From: Oscillospiraceae bacterium | GTDB lineage: Bacteria; Bacillota; Clostridia; Oscillospirales; Oscillospiraceae | Length of the DNA stretch: 57,449 nucleotides | Direction: 5' to 3' | Assembly: GCA_022801715.1 (NCBI GenBank) | Contig: JAAWSV010000014.1 | Location: 1 to 57,449, forward strand | Shown here: one piece after another, positions 53,499 to 57,449 of the stretch | Position numbering within the stretch: position 1 is the stretch's first letter | How the letters are laid out: each line of letters opens with the position of its first letter | Translations under genes and position numbers: made by a program | The notes under the pieces: generated by a model | The model's database searches: none | Seen by the model: the letters and a program-made list of their open reading frames with translations, nothing else | Told to the model about the DNA's origin: nothing

Positions 53499-54884
53499 TC
53501 ACCGCATATAGGCGGAGGGAGCCGCCGGGACAAAGGCCCCCGCGTGGCGCGGACCGCAGAAGCGGCCCTCCTCAAAGAGCTTCATCCCCCGCAGGAAGGT
53601 CGCCTTCACCGCGCCCTCCATCTGCCAGCCGTCGTAGTTGGTAAAATCCGCGTTTGTCAGGAGCCGGTCCGGCGACATGGTCCACCTGCTGCTTGGATCG
53701 AAGATCACCACATCCCCATCGCCGCCCACCTGCAGCGTCCCCTTGCGGGGCGCCAGACCAAAAATCCGGGCCGGCTGATAGCTCATCAGCTCCATCAGCC
53801 GCTGCATGGTGATCCGTCCAGTGGCCACCCCAGTGGTGTACATGAGGGGCAGGGAGATCTCCACATTGGGGTGTCCCGCCGGAATCGCGCTGAACTCCCC
53901 CCGATGGCGGAACTTCTGCTCCTTGGTGTAGGAGCAGTGATCGGTGCCTATGGTGTCCACCTCCCCGGTCTGAAGACCCCGCCACAGCGCCTCTTGGTCA
54001 TCCCTCCTGCGCAGGGCCGGATTGACCACATACAGCGCCCCATCCTCCCGCTGGTAGACCTCCTCATTGAGGTTCAGATAGCAGGGGCAGGTCTCACAGT
54101 AGATCCGCACCCCCCGGCGGCGGCCCTCCCGGATGGCCGAGAGCGTCCCCGCGCAGCTGCAGTGATGGACGTACAGTGTGCATCCGCAGTGCTCCGCAAT
54201 GGCGATGGCGGTGTTGACCGCAATCACCTCCGCCAAGGCGGGACGGGCCGTGGTGAAATAACACAGGTCCGTCTTTTCCTCCCGCACCAGCTTTTGGGTC
54301 ATGTACTCCACAAAGTTGTCGTTCTCTCCGTGGATTCCGCAGATCGCGTTGAGCCGGGCAGCCTCGGTCATAATGTCCAGCATCTGTCCCTCATTCACCA
54401 TACGGTCCCGGCGGCTGTAGGCCATGTAGAGCTTAAAGCTGGTGATGCCGCTGTCCACCACTTGGGCCATGTCCTCCACTGCCGGAACGGTGGTGTCCGT
54501 CAGGGACATGTGCAGGGTGTAGTCCACATTGACCCGGCCGTCCGCCACCGCCCGCCGCTGGGTGAGATAGGTATAGGCGGGAACACCGCGGGCCTGATCG
54601 GCGAAGTCAATGATGGTGGTCACACCCCCCGCCGCCGCCGCCATCGTCCCTGTGTCGAAGTCGTCTGTCATGGGAAACTTCCCATAGAGGACCTCAAACT
54701 GCACATGGGGGTCCACAATTCCCGGCAGCACCAGCATCCCCGAGGCGTCGTAGACCTCCGCGGCCTCCTCGCGCAGCGCGGTCCCGACGGCCGCGATCCT
54801 GCCGTCTCTGATCAGGAGGTCCCCTTTGTACTCGGAGCAGTGGTCAATGATGGTTCCATTCCTGATTAAAACGCTATGGTCCAT
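53499..54884 (-). CDS. Dihydropyrimidinase/hydantoinase with an altered metal site
   Basis: 461 residues of the cyclic amidohydrolase family that opens dihydropyrimidine or hydantoin rings. Ligands: His60, carboxylated Lys151 in ITSFKLYMAY, His185 in GIHGEND, His240 in YVHHCSC and Asp315 in GTDHCSY. The usual HxH is H60-V-Q62 (codon CAG), so one alpha-metal His is missing. The rest of the fold is intact, including the NPALRRRDDQEALW substrate loop. First gene of a seven-gene operon behind leader RNA 2. Confidence 0.9.
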   Translation of the reverse strand: MDHSVLIRNGTIIDHCSEYKGDLLIRDGRIAAVGTALREEAAEVYDASGMLVLPGIVDPHVQFEVLYGKFPMTDDFDTGTMAAAAGGVTTIIDFADQARGVPAYTYLTQRRAVADGRVNVDYTLHMSLTDTTVPAVEDMAQVVDSGITSFKLYMAYSRRDRMVNEGQMLDIMTEAARLNAICGIHGENDNFVEYMTQKLVREEKTDLCYFTTARPALAEVIAVNTAIAIAEHCGCTLYVHHCSCAGTLSAIREGRRRGVRIYCETCPCYLNLNEEVYQREDGALYVVNPALRRRDDQEALWRGLQTGEVDTIGTDHCSYTKEQKFRHRGEFSAIPAGHPNVEISLPLMYTTGVATGRITMQRLMELMSYQPARIFGLAPRKGTLQVGGDGDVVIFDPSSRWTMSPDRLLTNADFTNYDGWQMEGAVKATFLRGMKLFEEGRFCGPRHAGAFVPAAPSAYMR

Positions 54885-54926
54885 TTTTTACCTCTCCTTC
54901 CATCTGGCCTCCCCGGCTGGCGCAGA

Positions 54927-54990
54927 TAAAAAAGAAAACCGCCAGCTCAAGGCTGGCGGTTGCTCATCCTAAAGGATATGCACTTTTGAC
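54927..54990 (-). ncRNA. Leader RNA 2: conserved AGGAUGAGCA block with terminator hairpin
   Basis: On the minus strand: UAUCCUUUAGGAUGAGCAAC, then the AACCGCCAGC/GCTGGCGGTT stem (54937-54961) and TTTTCTTTTTT. It has one AGGAUGAG copy; leader 1 has two. The terminator ends about 40 bases before the hydantoinase ATG. AUCC/GGAU could form a small hairpin that sequesters the conserved block. Same layout and sequence as leader 1, in front of a different operon. Confidence 0.75.
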
Positions 54991-54996
54991 AAAAAC

Positions 54997-55025
54997 ACCT
55001 TACCACACATTCATTCCTTTGTCAA
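54997..55025 (-). promoter_or_regulatory. Sigma-A promoter of the hydantoinase-mutase operon
   Basis: On the minus strand: TTGACA, 17 bases, TAAGGT. Flanked by an inverted repeat TTGACAAA/TTTGTCAA at 54986-54993 and 55018-55025. Confidence 0.82.
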
Positions 55026-55078
55026 CCTTTTCGCCCAAATTTTTTTACAGCAGGACACGCCACTCTCCTCTCCACCTA

Positions 55079-56206
55079 TCAAATGCCATCCAAAAAGTCC
55101 GCAACAAAGTGCAGGGCTACCCCCAAGGGAACCGCGTGGCGGCGGAGGGTACTCAGGTGCAAATAGGACGCCTCCTCCTCAAAGGGGTTCAGCGCCGCGG
55201 CATACTCCTTCAGCTGGGGCAGATAGGGACCCAAATACTCACTCAAAAAGCCTCCCAGCACCACATCACAGTCCAGCGCCATGCGGATGTTGTACACCCC
55301 CACCGCCATGTGGCGCAGCATGTTGTCCCACAACAGCTCACACGTCTGGTCATGGCGCTCCAGCCGGGCAAAAAACTCCTCCAGCGTCCCATAGCTCTCT
55401 GTAATCCGGCGGGGGGAGCAGTAGGCCTCCAAGCACCCCTGACGGCCGCAGCTGCACCGCAGGCCGCCGGGCTCGATGCACACGTGTCCAAACTCGGCGC
55501 TGCGGCGGTTGTCCCCGTTGTAGGGGGCGCCCCCCAGCAAAATCGCGCCGCCCACGCCGTTCTCCAAGGAGAGGTAGGCCATGTCCCGGTGGCTGTTCTG
55601 CAAAAACCACTCCGCGTAGCCACCGCAGGTGGCGTCGTTCTCCACGTAGGCCGGGTAGGGAATATCCGCCGTCAGGCCCTCCAGCGTGGTGTCCTTCAGC
55701 GACAGCGTGGGGGCCGCCGTGATGTAGCGGCTGTCCGGCGACATCACCGCCGGCAGGGTGATCCCCACGCCCAGGAGCCGGTCCCGGTCGATGGCGGACT
55801 CGTCCAAGAACCGCTCCAGCTCCCGGTTGAGCAGGGCCCCCATATCGGAGAAGCGGACAATGGGGTCGATGGGCAGCTTCCGATAGGCCAGCTCCTCCAA
55901 GCGCAGGTCCGCCGCCACCAAGCGCAGGTGGTTGGCCGAGATGGACACCCCCACCGCCACACGGGCATCGGCCACGATGGAGAGGCCGCTGGCCTTCCGC
56001 CCGCCAGTGGACTGCTGCTCTCCCGAGTCCTGTACCAATCCCGCCGCCATCAGCTTGGACAGGTTCTGGTACACGGTGGGCAAACTCAAATTCAGCTCCC
56101 GGGCCAGATTTTGACGGGAACAAAACTCCCTTGTGTTGTATAGATACCGGTAGATACTGCCGGCAGTCGTCCGGCGGCGCTCCGCGCCTCCCGCTTCAAA
56201 ATCCAT
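55079..56206 (-). CDS. ROK-family transcriptional regulator
   Basis: 375 residues. N-terminal winged helix (SIYRYLYNTREFCSRQNLARELNLSLPTVYQNLSKL, about 17-52), then a ROK kinase-like domain: VGVSISANHLRLV, YVENDATCGGYAEW, GVGGAILLGGAPYNG, FGHVCIEPGG and the zinc site CSCGRQGCLEAY (about 252-263). ROK repressors respond to sugars or sugar phosphates. It is divergent from a sugar-binding lipoprotein gene, its likely target, and upstream of the hydantoinase operon in the same direction. Confidence 0.93.
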   Translation of the reverse strand: MDFEAGGAERRRTTAGSIYRYLYNTREFCSRQNLARELNLSLPTVYQNLSKLMAAGLVQDSGEQQSTGGRKASGLSIVADARVAVGVSISANHLRLVAADLRLEELAYRKLPIDPIVRFSDMGALLNRELERFLDESAIDRDRLLGVGITLPAVMSPDSRYITAAPTLSLKDTTLEGLTADIPYPAYVENDATCGGYAEWFLQNSHRDMAYLSLENGVGGAILLGGAPYNGDNRRSAEFGHVCIEPGGLRCSCGRQGCLEAYCSPRRITESYGTLEEFFARLERHDQTCELLWDNMLRHMAVGVYNIRMALDCDVVLGGFLSEYLGPYLPQLKEYAAALNPFEEEASYLHLSTLRRHAVPLGVALHFVADFLDGI

Positions 56207-56277
56207 GGCGATCTCCCTGTTCCCTCCGAAGCCGGCACACCACCGGCTCCCTCATTTTTTAATAAACCATACCACAT

Positions 56278-56305
56278 ATTGTACCATGAACTTTCCCGCA
56301 GTCAA
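56278..56305 (-). promoter_or_regulatory. Promoter of the ROK regulator
   Basis: On the minus strand: TTGACT, 16 bases, TACAAT. A GCCGG/CCGGC hairpin follows in the leader. Confidence 0.7.
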
Positions 56306-56462
56306 ACTCTTTTTTCGTCTCCGGCAGAAAAATCGGGAAAAAACGCCCCAAATAAGGAAAGTCACTTTACATAATAGCCATTACAGACCATCATTATATA
56401 CAAATATATGCGACATAATCCGTATAATATCAACAAATATTCTTTTCCTACTAAGTTTTGTA

Positions 56463-56491
56463 TTGACATCGGTAAAGCAACTTTATAGAAT
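56463..56491 (+). promoter_or_regulatory. Promoter of the sugar-binding protein gene
   Basis: TTGACA, 17 bases, TAGAAT, about 65 bases before the ATG. The AT-rich DNA at 56306-56462 between the two divergent promoters is gene-free and the natural place for ROK operator sites. Confidence 0.75.
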
Positions 56492-56557
56492 TAGAGCAAC
56501 GGAGGGGCCGCCTTACCGACCTCTCTGCAAATCCAAAACGACATAGGAGGAATGAAC

Positions 56558-57412
56558 ATGAAGAAGTTTCTTGCGCTGATCCTCGCCCTCTGCCTGTGTC
56601 TGTCTCTGGTGGCCTGCACCAGCGCCAGCAACCCCGGCAACAGCGGCGGCAACAACGACACCCAGGACACCGACCAGTCCACCAACGGCGGCGACAGCCA
56701 GACCGGCGGCGAGACCAAGACCGTGGGTATCGCCATGCCCACCCAGTCCCTTGAGCGTTGGAACCGCGACGGCGCCTACCTTGACGAGCAGTTCAAGGCC
56801 GCCGGCTACAACACCATCGTCACCTACTCTGACAACAAGAACGACCAGCAGGTGAACGACATCCAGAACATGATCTCCCAGGGTGTGGATCTTCTGATCA
56901 TCGCCGCCATCGACGGCAACGGCCTGAATACCGTCATGAACGACGCTGGCGCCGCGGGCATCCCCGTCATCGCCTATGACCGTCTGATCATGAACGACAA
57001 CAGCAGCTACTATGTCTCCTTTGACAACTACACCGTGGGCAAGCTGCAGGGCGAGTTCGTCCGGGACGCTCTGGATCTGGACAACGCCGCTGGCCCCTTC
57101 AACATGGAGTTCACCGCCGGTGACCCCGCCGACAACAACGCCGGCTACTTCTTCAACGGCGCCTTCGACGTGCTGAAGCCCTACATCGACAGCGGCAAGG
57201 TGGTTGTCCCCTCCGGCCAGACCGCCTTTGACGCCGTGGCCACCGACCAGTGGCAGACCGACGTGGCTCTGGACCGCGCTCAGAACGTGCTGGCCTCCTA
57301 CTACACCGGCGGCACCAAGCTGGATGCTTGGCTGTGCTCCAATGACTCCACCTCTCTGGGCGCTGCCTTGAGGACACGTTCTGCCGCATACAGGACAGGC
57401 TGTTCCGCTTGA
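56558..57412 (+). pseudogene. Sugar ABC transporter binding lipoprotein, broken at its C-terminus
   Basis: The start is ATG 56558, seven bases after AGGAGG. The signal peptide ends LSLVACTSASN (lipobox Cys). The type I sugar-binding fold resembles ChvE-like multi-monosaccharide binders: VGIAMPTQSLERWNRDGAYLDEQF, MISQGVDLLIIAAIDGNGL, GIPVIAYDRLI and DAWLCSNDSTSLG. Homologous sense ends near 57365; the frame then runs into RTRSAAYRTGCSA and a stop. About 80-100 residues of the usual fold are missing, so the gene is interrupted or the assembly joins unrelated DNA there. Confidence 0.8.
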
Positions 57413-57449
57413 CGGACGAAGCAAGCGGGCGGCTTCACTTTGCCGTGGC
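57367..57449 (+). other. Foreign-looking coding tail at the window end
   Basis: After the break, another frame reads LEDTFCRIQDRLFRLTDEAS and continues GRLHFAV to the edge without a stop. It does not match the lost sugar-binding C-terminus and has no start codon in view. It could be the inside of another gene joined by insertion, inversion or misassembly. I do not recognise the family. Confidence 0.4.

Overview
The window is a GC-rich bacterial chromosome segment. It starts inside one gene and ends at a broken one. Gene content and style point to an anaerobic Bacillota of the Oscillospiraceae type (Flavonifractor, Lawsonibacter, Oscillibacter and relatives). The evidence is strong AGGAGG ribosome binding sites, canonical sigma-A promoters despite the high GC, frequent GTG/TTG starts, an arginine deiminase pathway, a TRAP transporter, a sigma-54 gene, lipoprotein-type binding proteins, and intergenic 'GTAGGGGCG' hairpin repeats. 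The family placement is inference; no rRNA or tRNA gene is present to confirm it.

Layout. 1-4.1 kb: tail of an unknown protein, alaS, a cupin and a HIT protein on the plus strand. 4.1-5.9 kb (minus): rpsU, then a four-gene operon (MerR with a membrane tail, two small membrane proteins, YbjQ) in which each gene's last codons contain the next gene's ribosome binding site and start. 5.9-9.2 kb: repeat-rich spacer and leuS, whose last 55 bases are duplicated downstream. 9.2-17.2 kb: a sigma-54 module with a PAS-AAA-Fis activator, a -24/-12 promoter, a ureohydrolase, a TRAP transporter, a LUD-domain protein and rpoN itself. 17.3-21.2 kb (minus): a hybrid histidine kinase overlapping a solute-binding lipoprotein with no permease. 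21.4-24.7 kb: diaminopropionate ammonia-lyase and the YgeY hydrolase, divergent from an AraC regulator. 25.1-34.8 kb: arginine island (arcA, arcB, arcC, a YfcC-type carrier, an AraC regulator with two DNA-binding domains, a B3/4 protein, argR, argS). 34.9-40.6 kb: an isochorismatase-fold hydrolase and a VncRS-like two-component system with an ABC/FtsX exporter. 40.8-46.9 kb (minus): a Liv-type ABC transporter led by an amidohydrolase. 47.2-54.9 kb (minus): a seven-gene operon running hydantoinase, CoA-transferase, PreT, PreA, methylmalonyl-CoA epimerase, B12 subunit, mutase large subunit. 55.1-57.4 kb: a ROK regulator and a sugar-binding lipoprotein that breaks off at the window end.

How it fits together. 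Much of the segment serves nitrogen-compound catabolism: arginine to ornithine, carbamoyl phosphate and ATP; diaminopropionate; a probable guanidino compound under sigma-54 control; and N-heterocycles through the amidohydrolase/Liv operon and the hydantoinase/PreTA operon. The strongest novelty candidate is a shared leader RNA. The amidohydrolase-Liv operon and the hydantoinase-mutase operon both start with a sigma-A promoter followed by a nearly identical block of about 50 nt (a UAUC-UU-AGGAUGAGCA segment and a 10-bp GC-rich terminator hairpin) before the first start codon. This looks like a small attenuator or riboswitch tying together two N-heterocycle operons. The second operon's gene set suggests reductive pyrimidine breakdown that feeds methylmalonyl-CoA into succinyl-CoA; that pathway is inference.
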